Source of the DNA: Chionis minor
Taxonomy: Eukaryota; Chordata; Aves; Charadriiformes; Chionididae
DNA length: 64,000 nucleotides
Assembly: GCA_013398295.1 (NCBI GenBank)
Contig: VZSF01009129.1
Coordinates: 611,118 to 675,117 of the forward strand
Direction: 5' to 3'
The stretch's first letter is position 1, and each line of letters begins with the position of its first letter. Shown here one piece after another: positions 24,132 to 36,800 of the stretch. Under the pieces are notes generated by a model that was not told the origin of the DNA, searched no databases, and saw only the letters and a program-made list of their open reading frames with translations. Both the position numbers and the translations under genes were made by a program.

Positions 24132-24453
24132 GCTCGATCCCGGGCCCCCGCCCTCCGGCCCAGACGCAGCCAGAGCGGCCCCCGCGGTCGCAGAGGGGCG
24201 AGCGCGCTTTATGCAGGTTGCGGGGCCCCCCGCGGGCTGGCGGCGGGGAGAGAGGGAGCCCCGCCGCGGCCCCGGAACCAGCATGGGAGGGAGGCGCGGA
24301 GGCGGGGCGGCGGGGGGCTGTGGAGAGGGGGATGACACCCCCCGCCGGCGGCGGAGGGGGTTTCACTTACTGCCCCCGGGGCACCGTTACTCACCCACCA
24401 ACCCCCCCCCGGGTCACCGTTACCGGCCGCCGCCGGCGGGGGCGCGGGAGAGG

Positions 24454-24458
24454 NCTTC

Positions 24459-24493
<35 letters not shown>
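24454..24493. repeat. Poly-G run (33 G) next to an N
   Basis: An N at 24454 is followed closely by an uninterrupted run of G at 24461-24493, about 330 bp upstream of the LRRC58 start codon. It could form a G-quadruplex, or it could be an artefact of a two-colour sequencer reading no signal as G at a gap edge. Confidence 0.9.
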
Positions 24494-24650
24494 CTGGTAA
24501 TGGCTGCTGCCCCCTTCCAAGCCCTTCACAGCGGGGTCACGGGGGTCGGGCGGCGCTGGAGCTCTGAGCCCCTTCTAACCGGGGGCAGAGGGAAACACAA
24601 CCTTCCTCCTCCCCGTTTCGGTCACCCTTTTCGGGGCACCCAGGAAAGGT

Positions 24651-26619
24651 GCTGGCCGTCCCGCCGGTGCCCCAAGGCCTCTCCATGTTGTGGCCTGTGG
24701 CATCCCCGGCCCCGTGGTCGGCCGGTGTTTTGCCCGGGGTTTGTCCACTGTGGTCCCTGTGGACCTGCTGGTGGTGGTGGTGGTGGGGCACCAACACAGA
24801 GGCGCCTCCCCAGAAGAACCTTGGCATATCTCCTGGCCTGGATGCGGGAAGACGGCTTTAATCTTGAGTTAGGGCTTTGGCAAGAGTTAATCCACAACAC
24901 CCAAGTCTGCCAGGGAAAGAGGCCAGATGCGGGTTACAGGCTGATACTGAGCTGGGCCTGGTTGTACCACATACCAAGAAGCAACTCAAGACTCGTGATT
25001 TCAGCTCGTCGCCCTTTGGCCACAAGTTAACAGCGGTGTAATCAGTCATCGCCCGCTGGAAGAAGCAGCCGCAACGTGTGACGACAATGGGAAGATTCAC
25101 AGCCCAAGGGAACTTTTGCCCTGATGAAGTCTGGGCTTAAGAAACAGTCTTGCTTCCTTGTGATGCACAGAGGAACCAAAAAGAAGGGAGCGGGAACCTC
25201 CCACCCCCTTAAAACACTTCATGTACACAAAAGTCTCTATCATCTTAGCGTGGAAGAAACACAAACCGACCACTGTTGGCTTGTACCAGCCAAGAGTTTA
25301 AAACCAATGTGTGAAGCAGTAATGAGGCTGACTTCAAAGGTGTCCAGAATGCTGTGGATGAAACCCATGGTCCGCTCGTCCTTCCTTTTGGCGCTCCTAT
25401 GAGTTCTGGATTTTACCACTAGAACTATTTTGAAGTGAGAGCTCCTATTCCAAGATCAGGCAGTTGTCAGGGCTCTGCCCAGCCTTCCAGAAAGGGTGTG
25501 ACGTAGTGGGTGGGAATGAACAGGTCACCTTCCGTTGGACTTGTTTATAAGTCTCTATCTATGGATTCACAGATGCAACCCCCGATGTGGACTCAGAGAT
25601 GTCTGCGTAAGAGCAGACGCTATACCAGTATAGTTATTTCTTGTCAATATAATTTTGCCCGCTCTATAAAAGTTGTGCTGTTTCAGCTGGATCATGATAG
25701 TTTGTGGGAGATTTTACATAAGCACAAGAGTAAGGTCATCTGGATTTTGCTCATCTCCTGCAGTGCTTTAAGCCTGTGCTCTCCCAGAGCTGTGTCCTCT
25801 GAATTGCTTCAGTTTTTTTCAGCAATTTAGTCTTATGATAGGTTAGTTTGTTCCCATCTTCAGAATTAAAGTTAGTAATTGCCTTACCAATGCAGTTCAG
25901 AGTCTCAAGCACCCCTTAAATAGCATATTTCCCAGTGTGAAGCTTAACAGTGCTGGAGAAGTTTGAACTGATTAAGTGCATGTAGATACACAGTGCAGCA
26001 ACTCCTTAATACTCAGGTGTGCTTAGCTCCATACTCCCAACAGGTCAGACAGAGTTTTTGCCAGGCCTCTGCCGGAAATGGCCAACAGCCTTCCTGCTCT
26101 TCCTCTCTCCCACCCCACAATCATTTCACTTCAGTAAGTATGCATGATGCACAAGGCAAAGTATTTATAGTGCCATCTAGCTAAATTTGTGGCTGATACT
26201 TCCTTTCGTTCCTTAAAATCCCGGGAAATTCTAGCAGTAGAAATAAAGCAATAAAGCAGACCCACTTTACAGTTGAGCAGTGAATGGCCAGGGAATACCA
26301 CAGTTAAAACTGCTCACGCAGCAGGTGGTACATATTAAAGAGGCCATTTAATCTGAAAAGTAACATGTAAGAGGCAATGCTGTTTGGTTTTCGCTTTTTT
26401 TTTAAAAAAAACAGGTTTGGAAGAAGCATTCCAAGTGAAACCAAGTAACCCAGCCTTTTCTTCTGTTGGGCTGTCATTTGCACAGAAGAGTTCACAGTAG
26501 TAGAAGCTGCCGAGTCCATTACAGTTATGGGGGAGATGAACAGTAAGACATTATCCCCTGTTATAGGACACCATTAAAGGCCATTTCATCATTCAGTTCA
26601 GCAAAGGTGACGTGAGCCA
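24651..26619. other. Intergenic DNA between LRRC58 and FSTL1
   Basis: Sequence upstream of LRRC58 and downstream of FSTL1. I recognise no exon or RNA gene. It could hold an antisense or divergent transcript from the CpG island, but nothing in the sequence shows one. Confidence 0.5.
24769..24787. repeat. (GTG)n microsatellite
   Basis: About six tandem GTG/TGG units just outside the CpG island core. Confidence 0.9.
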
Positions 26620-27280
26620 TTCAGCCCTGTCTTCATAAGGTCATAATCAGAAACAGAAGGGACATCAGGAGGGTCAGCAGCTTCTTCTCCCATCTTAGGG
26701 TAGGATCGGCTATACTTGGTCTATTCCTGATAGCTGTTACTCTAGTCTGTTCTTAAAATCCATACAGGGAGGAAGTCTGTGAAATATTAGGGAAGCATCT
26801 TCCAGTTCTTTGCTAATGTTGACATTCAAAAGAATTCCCCAATTCTCAATCTGCCTTGGAAGCTAGTGTCCCATCCGCCACGGCAGATGGGCATGTTCAT
26901 CTTGTTAGCAGCCTCCACCTGAAGACAAACATTTAGAGCTTTCCTTCTTAACTGCGCCTAAGGTTTCTAATCTGTCCTTGCAAGTCACATTTCCAAGGCC
27001 TTTAGTTACTATTTTTACTTCCTTCCGGGTTCTTTCCACCTGATCCATTTTGTGAAAGGCACTGCCCAAACAAGAAGGTACTCCAGGTGAGGCTCCCCCA
27101 ATACCACACAGGACAGCGCGTTTGCCTGTGTCCCTCCATATTCTTCCCAATCCACAGTGGTTTGCCCTTCCACCGGCAACGTGACGCTAACGCATGTTTA
27201 TCTTGCGATCCCATCACACAGGGAGAGCTGCCAGATTTCTCTTTCCCAGCAGCACAGGCCGAGTGTGTACTGGGAGAAGG
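26620..27280 (-). mobile_element. Old CR1-type LINE, antisense
   Basis: Read on the + strand this is the reverse complement of a CR1-type element. It has a segment like 'gtcataatcagaaac...gggacatc', then 'attcctgatagctgttactctagtctgttcttaaaa' split over 26720-26760. It also has 'actccaggtgaggctcccc' near 27080, the antisense of the conserved ORF2 block that reads VRPHLEYC in younger copies. A further block at 27185-27240 resembles the flanking CR1 region. It is much more diverged than the CR1 copies at 4895 and 59880. Its ends are approximate. Confidence 0.6.
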
Positions 27281-27359
27281 AAAGGGGGATACTGAAAGGA
27301 CCGTGGAGCAATGTCATCATTAAAAGCGTGTGGCTGGGGGGCAGGAGCTGGGGCTGCCA

Positions 27360-27455
27360 GCTGCATCTCTGCCGCTGGCTCGACACGACTGCAACTTCCT
27401 ACTTCTCTCTGCTGCACCTCAGTTTCCCCAGCTATAAAACAGAGACAGTCGTGTC
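27360..27455 (+). repeat. MIR-like ancient SINE
   Basis: Contains ctgcacctcagtttccccag followed by ctataaaacagagacag, closely matching the well-known MIR stretch 'cctcagtttcccc..ctgtaaaatg'. Upstream bases (ctgcatctctgccgctggct) resemble the preceding part of MIR. It lies just past the FSTL1 cleavage site. Confidence 0.5.
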
Positions 27456-27591
27456 TCACATTTGTCAAACGCACCCCACACCTGTGTACAAACGTGCAAA
27501 GAGACAGCTGATCACTTTTTGGAAGAGGAAAGTGAGGAATGTGGCTTGTGAGAAATAAAACAAAACATGCTATTTTTTAAATTTTGTTTCA

Positions 27592-27597
27592 TTTATT
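27592..27597 (-). promoter_or_regulatory. FSTL1: FSTL1 polyadenylation signal
   Basis: AATAAA on the minus strand. About 23 nt downstream lies a CA likely to be the cleavage site (27568-27570), followed at 27551-27566 by a T/GT-rich element (tgttttgttttatttc). Signal, spacing and downstream element form a complete, strong polyadenylation site. Confidence 0.75.
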
Positions 27598-28798
27598 TGG
27601 CAGTAATATCCAAACCCCCCTGCTTCAAAAACTTACAAAATCAAGTAAAATAAGTGCACTAAGGAAACCTACAGAATACTGATAAATTTCACACACGTAC
27701 AGGAGGGAATATAGAGGGAGAAATGGGACTTGTTTGTTGTTTAAATTTGGCTTTTTGGAGGAGGAAAAAAAAAAAAAGAGCCTTCCCTGCCCCTTGTAGT
27801 CTGTACAACTATTGTCCCAGAGGGCAATGGCTGGAATTCAGCACTTCCCTTCCCAGCAGCCAAGACACCCTGCAGAAGTGAGTGACCTACCAGTCTGCTG
27901 CGGGATGCAGTCTGGGCATTGCTCACCAAATGGCCGCCCACCCCCTCGGTGTGGGGAGGCGAGATGTTTCGGTCCCCTTTAGGTACCGTAGCCCTTAGAA
28001 CCGGCATCACTCTCCAGAGTTGCATTTCCCTTTGAGGGTGGAAGGAGGAGGAAGAGGCTCCACAGGCCTTTCCATGGAGGCACGTTCACCGCATTCCTAC
28101 CCAGCCGCCGTAGGCTATCCTAGGATATGTCGTATGGCTTGTCGGAGAGCTCAGCTTGCCTTGCCTGAGGTAGCAGCCCATCCCTCTGCCTTCAGTGCAA
28201 GCGCCAGCTCTGTAAACCTCAACTGCCAGCACCCACCTCTCCAGCTGTCCCCAGCAGCCATCCTCATCAACCACACATCCACAGGAGGCAGGAAGGGGAC
28301 TAGAGAACTTATCGCATAATGCAGCCTACAGAAGCCCTTCAGCTGTGGATTGGCCTCCCCTTCCTGCACATGCTCTTCTGTTTCCAGTTGGAGATCTTCC
28401 TGACTGGACATTAAGATGTTATTCCCATCCAGGGAAAGCCTTTAAGGCAAGCTGTTGTGTTTTCTCTAAGGCACTTTAATGATCCAAGCTGGAAGGAAGT
28501 GAGCTGGGAGGCACAAACTACATTTCAGAGCAGGGTCAGAATAAAGCAAGACATTTACGAAAAATGTTTTTCTTGTGACTCCAGATCCAGCACATGAAGC
28601 TGTTCCGCTCGTACTGTTGGGGAGGAGCGACGGTATGTCTAACGGGTGCTCCTGTTCCACCAACCACTTTCTCCAGTGCCACCAGAACACATAAACAATG
28701 ACTCTCTCCCACTGTAGTGTTGTCCTCGTTCCCCTCAACTTCACAGGTGACAGCTTCTCAAGTCCAGACCCTCATGAGAAAAGAACCGGCCTCCTGTA

Positions 28799-28804
28799 TT
28801 TATT
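28799..28804 (-). promoter_or_regulatory. FSTL1: Possible proximal polyadenylation signal of FSTL1
   Basis: AATAAA on the minus strand, 2.0 kb after the stop codon. It would give a shorter transcript if used. I see no clear downstream element. Confidence 0.35.
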
Positions 28805-30795
28805 ATGCCAAAACCTCTGATCATGGTGGGCTAGATTGATTCTCACTGGAAATGCGTCACTGTGCGAAAGTCAATGGAAGTCCTCTGGGTTCACATCAGG
28901 AAAACAGCTCAAAGACCAGACAGCCTTTAACAAATCTGGCTCGTGGGTGAGACCACAGGAGGGACTAAGCTTTCTTCTTTTCCTATACTTGCTAGGTACC
29001 AGCTCATTCTTCCTCTCCAAGGAAAGCACTGTGCAAAAAGAGGAAGGTTGGGACAAAAGTCCTGTTGATCTTCACTCAAGCAGAACATGCTTTTGCAGAT
29101 GCAAGTGGCATTTCACTTGATAAGCACTAGGGACTCAAGACACCTGGAAACAACTGATGAAGTTGCTCACAAACAGGAAGATGGAAATCACAAGCACTCA
29201 TCGCGACTCACCATATGTACAACTGCTTGGGATGCACAGCAGGGGCATGAAGGGAACGTGGAAACAGGACGTTCAGGTGTGTTGAGTGTATGAAGTGCAT
29301 TTGACAACTGCAGGAGAAAATCAGCTGGGCTTGAGGCTACAGAAATGATTGACAACAAAAGAGTATTTCATTTATATCAGGGACCAATGCTCTGAGAAAC
29401 AGGTCAGATGAAAATGACCCGTGAAGGGATGTGAAGGTGGTCAAAGATGGTCTGATCAAAGACACTGTGAAATGCGACAGTAATGAGACTTCCAGCCCCG
29501 ACTCCAGACCCAGACCTGGAATCAAAGAATAATGCTGCTGCCTCACCCCAAGGGGAGATGGAAAGCCCAAGATGATGGCTAACAGCCCAGACTCCAACTA
29601 AACAGTTTTCTATGGAGCCTTTTAAGCCTTTTAAAAATACCCTACTAATGGGATTGCCTGGTCCCTCTGTCTCTAGACTACTTGGCGCTTCCCTCTGGGC
29701 AATTAAGAGAGGCATGAGCACGGACTTTAAGCACGTGGTCAATGCTAGGTAAGGTAGCAAGAGCTAGAGGAAGCTGCAGCGTCAGTCTGTGCCTGGTGAA
29801 ACTAATCACGTCCAGCCCTGTCTCTTCTTCCTATGAGGGACATTGCTATCCCCCATTGAGAAATACCCTGTAGCGCAGGACTCAGAAGTTGCTTGTGGTG
29901 TTTGCGGTGGCGGAGCGTGGTGCGATACAAACTGTGCATGGGCATTACAGCACTGTCAGTAACAAAAACCCACAGGCTGGGTTTTCTTGGAAGATCTAGA
30001 GCTACGAAACATACAAAAGCTGAATTACTACCATAGGATAATAAAAAACCCAAACAAACAAAAGAGGGAGTCAGCATGTGAATGTGATAAGAAAAAAATA
30101 TGATAGCACCTCTAAGGAGGGGGCAGGGAGAGTAAGAATGAGATGAGGTCAAAAGGAACCACGTTGTGTTGAAGCCCACAATGTACTGCAGGAGCTGCTG
30201 GGGACAGTCCGGTGGAAAGCAAGGAGGAATGTGCTGGACTCACGCCAGCAGCATGGCACCATGACTTCCAGGTGTCACACCAGGCTGACCAGCTTTGAGG
30301 AGCTCGAACCAAAGGGGAGACTAAGCAGGGCAAGGTCCTTGGCTAATGATGCCCTGCAGCACACGTGCTCAGCCACAAAACTGCTGGGCCTGTATTTCTG
30401 CAGCCAAGGCCGGTGCTGACAATTGTATGGATTGAAGACCCCCTTTTCTATCCAGCACTGACCTCCGTCCTTTCCCCAGATCCAGGGGAACAAGAAATCC
30501 CTGTTAACTCTTGGAGGGAGCAGCTGTCTGCTCTGGGAGAGGGTCCCAGAGGCTGCTCTAAGTCCCTCCCAGCCTTCCAAGGCCCCAGCAATGAAGCTCC
30601 CTGAACAAGTGGGCTCTGCTCCCCTTTCCTGGCCCCATTCTCTGTGTATTACAAAACAAATAACCCATCGCTATACAATGTAAATATCTGTGACTGGGCA
30701 ACTGTAGCAGACACTTGTGCATACTGAGATCAGCACTGGAGGACAGGGTGGCAGGTTGCGCCCATCCTCCTGGGCTCCTCCAGTGTGGAGGCCCC

Positions 30796-30840
30796 TTACA
30801 TCTCCTTGGTGCTCATTCTCTTGGTCTTCTCAGCTGTCTC
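30796..30840 (-). CDS. FSTL1: FSTL1 last coding exon and stop
   Basis: Acceptor tttctctag; 14 codons reading [14 protein letters not shown] and then TAA at 30798-30796. The last residue is methionine where I recall isoleucine in other species (ATG against an ATA/ATC-type codon, a one-base difference). Confidence 0.95.
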   Translation of the reverse strand, partial: ETAEKTKRMSTKEM

Positions 30841-33800
30841 CTAGAGAAAGAGAGCACAGAAGTGAAGCTCTGCACTGACACAGGAGCTAGCAGTGCCCTG
30901 AAGCCTTTGGTCCACCCACAAGCAGTGCCGACACCGGCTTATACCTCAAAGCCCCACACCTGTATTTGTCCCCACAGGCAACAGGGATCCCCCTTCACTG
31001 TGCTCCCCCTTCCACCAGAAGTCTCCAAGTGACAGAAGCAGAGGGAACTCCTCTATCTGGGACTTGGTGCAAGCAGACCTTCCCAGCCTCACACCAACCT
31101 GATGCTTTTGCAGTTCCTGAACGTATCTAGCCAGCTCCTCCTCAGTCAAGTCTTGATCAGATCGCTGTCTCTGAGCAGGCACCTTCTCATTCTTCCCTGC
31201 AAACAGAAACAGAGTTCAGCGTTATCACTAACGGGGGGCTGAACCACAAGAGGCAGGCTGGCCACGGCATACCTCATGTTTAGGAAAGCTTTGCTGGAGG
31301 AAGGTATGGCTTGGCTTCTTGGAAAGAGAGTAGGCCTTGTGGCTGCCTGGGACTTCAGAACCTGGGCATCCAGTCTGTCCCTGTCTCTCTCTCCCTCCCA
31401 CGTGATAAAAAATAAAACCACAACGAAGAGGCTGCATATTATTTAAAAGAAGCCCTTAGTTCAAAGATCTTGGCCTCTTGTAGGGAATAAATGGAAGCTC
31501 AGTGCTATCCAAGTACAGTAACTGATGCCTAATGAAGAGGTAATTTCCCTCAGTGGAGATGCAGCTTGCTGATGTATCTGATCTGACTCTTTGGTTTTAT
31601 TATCCCTCTAACAACAGCCTCTAACCCCTTGGCTGCTCTGACGTGGGCAGAAAGTCAAGGAACTATTGTCCCATTGCATGCTTCTGCCATGGATGCAGGG
31701 AACAAAATAGGCAGCAAGATCAGGTGTTGCATAGCAACTTTGAAAATTTGTTTCTGGGGAGGCAGCAAAAAATGTCACATTCAGTTGCTTAACTCCTGAC
31801 ACCTACCCACAGCTCCTCTGGCAGGTCTATTAGTATTACAGTTATCTATTCCGAGGTGAGTTCTTGCTGCCGCAGCCAAGTCTGAGCTGAAGCGATCCCG
31901 AAGCCTCTGCTGCAGAAGGCCAGGCAAACGTGAAAGAAACTCTGTATATGCTTGTTGCCCTTGCCCTCTCTCCTTCTCTGCCCAAGCGACTGGCTATAGA
32001 CCTGAACTAACGCACTGCTGACAGCTTCTGCACAGCACTGAAAACCAAGCTCAAGCAAAGGCCTGGTTTCTAGGGAAGAAGGCCAGAAAAATGCAGCGCA
32101 GTGCTGGGAGGGTGGACACGGCTCCTTTGAAAAGGACCTATACATTTCCCAAGGCAGGGGAAAGCCAGCTTTTCCCCGGCCTCAAGACCATCTGTGAGAA
32201 GACAAAAATGGAGACTTGTCATTCACAACCCCGCTATGACTTCTCACAATCGTAACATGGCTGTGGAAGTTTAAAAGGGGCCTTTCAGAGGAAGAACAGA
32301 CAGACCGACAACGCTACCTTACTATGAACACCACCTCCCTTCATCTCCATCACCGTTATTTTCTTCTGCTTCTACAGCTTTTAATGGCAAGAAGCTAAAG
32401 TGCTTTCTTGGCGTTACTGGATGAAGTCTCCTACCTCCGCTATGGGGCAGGACAGGACCCTAGATCCTGTTGTACAGATACCGTGAATACAGACACAGTG
32501 AGGATGCTGCCACACATCCAGGAAAGCTGACTTGCTCACACCTACGTGTAAGGTTGCAGACAGCGACCTATTTGGTCTGTACATGCCCCAAACCAGCTGG
32601 ATGCAGAGTTGCTGTGGTCTGGAAGGTTTGGTGCTGAATTTTCATGAAACCAAATCCAAACTACATGCCCCAGCAGCATTGCCCCCAAGCTCTAGAACAG
32701 AACCAGTTTGGGTTTGGACAACATGGAGCATGGGAGGGTGATGCAGAATCCACCCATAGAGAAGCTGAGAAAAAGCTGGAGAGAGAAGAAATCTGGACAG
32801 CTGGTGCCCTCAAAAAGACAGGAAGCAAAAATCCCTTTTGTACAAAACCAAATACAGTAATTGTCTGGAGAGCATACGGACCCTCGCACGTCATTGCAGT
32901 GCACACCCAGTTCCCACAGGCACAGACGCAGCGGTTGCACTCCACCTGGGTCTCTGCTCCATCCTCATAGGTTTCATCTTCCAGGGCACATTCTGGAGAG
33001 ACACAAAACATGGGCAGTGGTTGAGAGAGAGAGAGAGAGAGCGCGCAAGCTAAAGACAACATACTTTGGAGATGCCTTGAGAGAGAAGAGGTACAAGGTT
33101 TTGGAGGAGGCCTGCCTTCCGCTAACCACCAAAGTTTCATGACAACTAAAATATTCATTCTGAATTTGGTGCGTGAAATCAGCCAAATAATAATTTGGGA
33201 AAGTCAAACGCTTCATTTTGCTTCCTCAAAAGAACACATTTCAATCTCTCAATTCCACATGAAATCTCAGTATTGGATTTGTTTGAATTTCCTAATCTGT
33301 TATACATAGAAGACAGCGCCCAAAGTGAAAGTTTTGGTTACTCTGAAACAATTCCCGTTCCAGGTGGGGAGAAGCTGGGCAAATGATATGTGTATTTGCT
33401 GTTGCCCTGAGAAAGGAAGGGAAAAAAAAGACAGATTTCTCATTTCAGCTCACATTTCTTCTCACAGCTTGACAATTTGTTTAAGTCGAGGCCCCCAAAG
33501 CACTCAAGGGCCCATATGGTGCTAAGTGAAAACCAGCTGATCATGTTTTTGAGGAGAGGTGCAGCATCCCCAGCGTCCCGCTGAAATAGGCAACAGAAAG
33601 TTCAACTTAATATTCCCTAAGAAGCATAGCCTCTGTCTGCTCCTCTGTGCCGCCACAGTGGGATGCAAATCCTGCACCTTTGGACTGGAACCCCCGGAGG
33701 AGACAATTAGATGAATGGCTAGGCACGCCTGGTCAGCAGAACACTAAGCTGCTTCCACATGAACTGTAGCACCAAGCAGGATTTGGAAAGACAGTGAACT

Positions 33801-36800
33801 TTGAGATGTTCATCAGGGAGGGTGTCTGTGTGAAAGGCAGAGCATAGCAGGACTTTGGTCTGGTCTGACCTTCCCAAGTCATCCAGACATGAACGCCTCA
33901 CATGATTTATCTCTGCACTGTTAAATACATGCCTTGACCTTCCAAGCGTACTATATCCATTTGACCTATGCCCTTGCTTCTAAAATCCAAACCCTTTTCA
34001 TCACAAGAGCTGTGGGAGCCCTGGGATGGAAAAAGCAGTACTTTTGACAATGCAGGGACACGGGGTGCTGTTGGATGGGAGGCAGGTGTATATCAGCATT
34101 ATCTCTGGGAGTAGAGTTACAGCATCCAATGTCTGGCCCAAAAGCTGGTCTCTCTTCTTTCCTCCCTTCCCAGGATCCCTTTGGTTCCCCAATACAAGTG
34201 AGGAGTTCCTACTTTTCTCTGGTGGGTTGAAGGATGGGCTGAGGCACTTGAGAAATTCATTGAAGCTGAGCTTCCAGTCAGCATTTTCATCTGACAGCTC
34301 GATGAGGGCATCTACGCAGAGTCCCCTGAAAGGAAACAACAGAGGCATGTTCTGCACAGGGCTGTACTAGGCTGGTGCCTGCTCTGCTGGCGTCAGAGTA
34401 CAGGTGAGTAAAACCAGTAATAACCAGGAAGGCTCTGAGACACCTGGCAGAAGTGGCTTCTTTAAGGAAACCTCACTGAATACAGACAAAAGAAAAATAG
34501 TCACAAAATATTCCTGGACTTGCAAAGGGCCCTGAAGCGGGGGGATATTGACAACAGCAGGAATAGGACCCTGTTGACATCTACATGCTGTCACCCAAGT
34601 AAAGACGCAAGCACAACCTAACAACAAGCAGCCTCTTCTCCTCGTTGTCTCACACACAGTGGCACACACACAGAAAAAGGGAAACCTCTCAAACTACATT
34701 TTCATGCGATGCTTGCACCAGCTCTAACTGCAGGCTGCACATGAGCTGCGTTTTCCCACCATCTTCCTTGCACTGGATCTAGCTATCGGGCAAAAGGTGA
34801 GTAAGGTCCACTGTAAAGCTGATTTGTTAGGAAATAAAAAAGAAATTTTCTGTCATGCAACTCACCTTCTGGCTGCACACCTACTAGATTTAAGGCAAAA
34901 GAGGGTTGGAATACTTGCCTAACGTGAGGGGCACTGTTCCATTTGGTGGTATTCACAGCTAATTAAGTAAAAAACCACTTCATACACAGTTATCTTTGTT
35001 AGCGCAAGCCCTAACTGATATTTTCCATGAGTGGATTCTCATGCCCTCTTCTACCACATCTGGCCCTCTTGTTCACTGCCCACCTGAGCAGCTTGTTGGT
35101 CTCCTGGTCCATGTAGGTGGTGATGTTGACAGCAGTCTCATTCTGCTCTACAAACTTCAGGAATTCAGTGGAATCCAAGCGAGAATCGCCATCGTCAAAG
35201 CTCTGTAGGGAAAGATGGGAAGACGTGAGAGGGTCTGATTTATCGGTTCAGGGTACCCCTTCCTTCTCCCTCTTCCATATGTACTTAACATTTCTGAAGC
35301 TTTAGTGCAGCAGGTTGCATCATCCCTGCTTTGCACAAAGAACAGAAGCTCAGAGAAAAGCAACAACATACCCAGACTAGCATCAGAACTGGGAGACAGG
35401 ATCCTACCCTTGTTCTCACCAATAAGCGACACTGCCTCTCATTCACCTCCTGCTGCTTGATTTATGGCTCTAACCCCATTTCTTCTCTTTGTTCCAGCCA
35501 GCTCTTAGCCTTCTTATTTACCTCCTGCCTTAAAGCAAACCAGTTGCATTCAAGGAGGTGTCAGCTTTCCAATACGTCTAAGTCCAAAGCTGTGCCTGGG
35601 CTGTGACAGTGACAAAAGGGAAAAATCACAGGAAGCAATTTTCTGCTGATCCCAAAGAAGGAATCATTTAATGCAACAGCATAACGCCTCACCACCAACT
35701 TCTTAAGGTTCTGACAGGACTCCTGGCACTGAAGAGTGGGATTTTTAGCCCCGAAATCATGGCTGTACTCCCAAAGAAGTAATTGCGTTTTGCCCTCCTG
35801 TTTGGAGATGTCATATCACAGTGCTGGGAACTCAGCGGGAACCGCTGGGCCCCCTCAGAGACAGCTGCATTGCAGTGAGGGGAAAATGAATTCTGCACAC
35901 AGACTGCTGCCAGCTAATTTTTGCTGTGTGACTTGGGGCAGGTCACTTGTCTCCTCGTGCAGTGCTTCGAGGAATGCTGGAGGAGACACTGCCTGTTGTT
36001 ACCTCTATGTGGTTCAGGAGAAACCTGTAGGGCTAGGAAAATTACTCCGCGCACTGTAGCGTGTGCATAACTGCTCCATTAACGTGTTTCAATTTCTGGA
36101 CTTTGAAGTCTCTTGTCCAGCTATTTCTTGCGAAAGCGACCGCAGTTTCCTTAACGACCCAGACTCAGTTAAGCTAGTCTAAGCTAGTTATTGCCTTTCA
36201 ATGCTATGGTCTGCATTTACGTGTTTTGCCCAGAGACCCTCCAAAACAGAGCAGCTTCCCACTACAGGCCTCGCTCACTCCTCTTGAAATAACATCCTTC
36301 AAGGTCATGGTCTGCTTGCCAAACAACCCACATCCCAATGATCCACACAAGTCAGGCTTCCAGGATGTAAACAGCTTAATGCCACATCTACAAACCTCCC
36401 CATCAAGAAGAAAAGGGAAATGCTTAATCTCATCTTTGCCTCCCGTGTTTATTACCTGTAGGGCAAGAATCAGGCCATTTGAAGGGCCGGCATGTGGAGC
36501 CCCAGGACTGGGCACTGCAGAATTCCTCCAGCAACAGCAGACCCTCATTGGTGAAACAAATTTGTGTGTCTCTGAACCCATTTATTTTGCTTTGTTTGGA
36601 TTTGTCCCAAGCTGCTCCAAGCTCTGAACTCTGCTTTAAGAGCCTTTCAAAGCTTTAAGAGCTGTTGATATGGTAGATTACCACCTGACAGACAAGGCAA
36701 TTCCCCCTTTGGACTCAGAAAAGGTATGGCTTTGTCACAGAAACTTTCACTCACTTGTGCCTGGGACCAGTGCTGCAGAAAAAGGGGGACAATAAAGAGC

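Larger units (their letters stand above)
23300..24650 (-). promoter_or_regulatory. LRRC58: CpG island promoter of LRRC58
   Basis: Very GC-rich, CpG-dense DNA that covers LRRC58 exon 1, its 5' leader and upstream sequence, as expected for a housekeeping promoter. No TATA box is evident upstream of the ATG at 24131. The transcription start cannot be fixed from sequence. This is the only strong CpG island in the window. Confidence 0.85.
27569..30795 (-). other. FSTL1: FSTL1 3'UTR
   Basis: It runs from the base after the stop codon (30795) to the inferred cleavage point near 27569, about 3.2 kb. That is comparable to the long 3'UTR of the gene in mammals. Alternative earlier signals on the minus strand are AATAAA at 28799-28804 and ATTAAA at 28475-28480. 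Short open frames inside are on both strands and meaningless. Confidence 0.7.

Noticed and set aside
23383..25030. Two very long + strand open frames (394 and 456 codons) over the LRRC58 promoter
   Set aside because: They lie antisense to exon 1 in a CpG island where stop codons are rare, run through N positions and a poly-G run, and encode only Pro/Arg/Ala/Gly-rich sequence.
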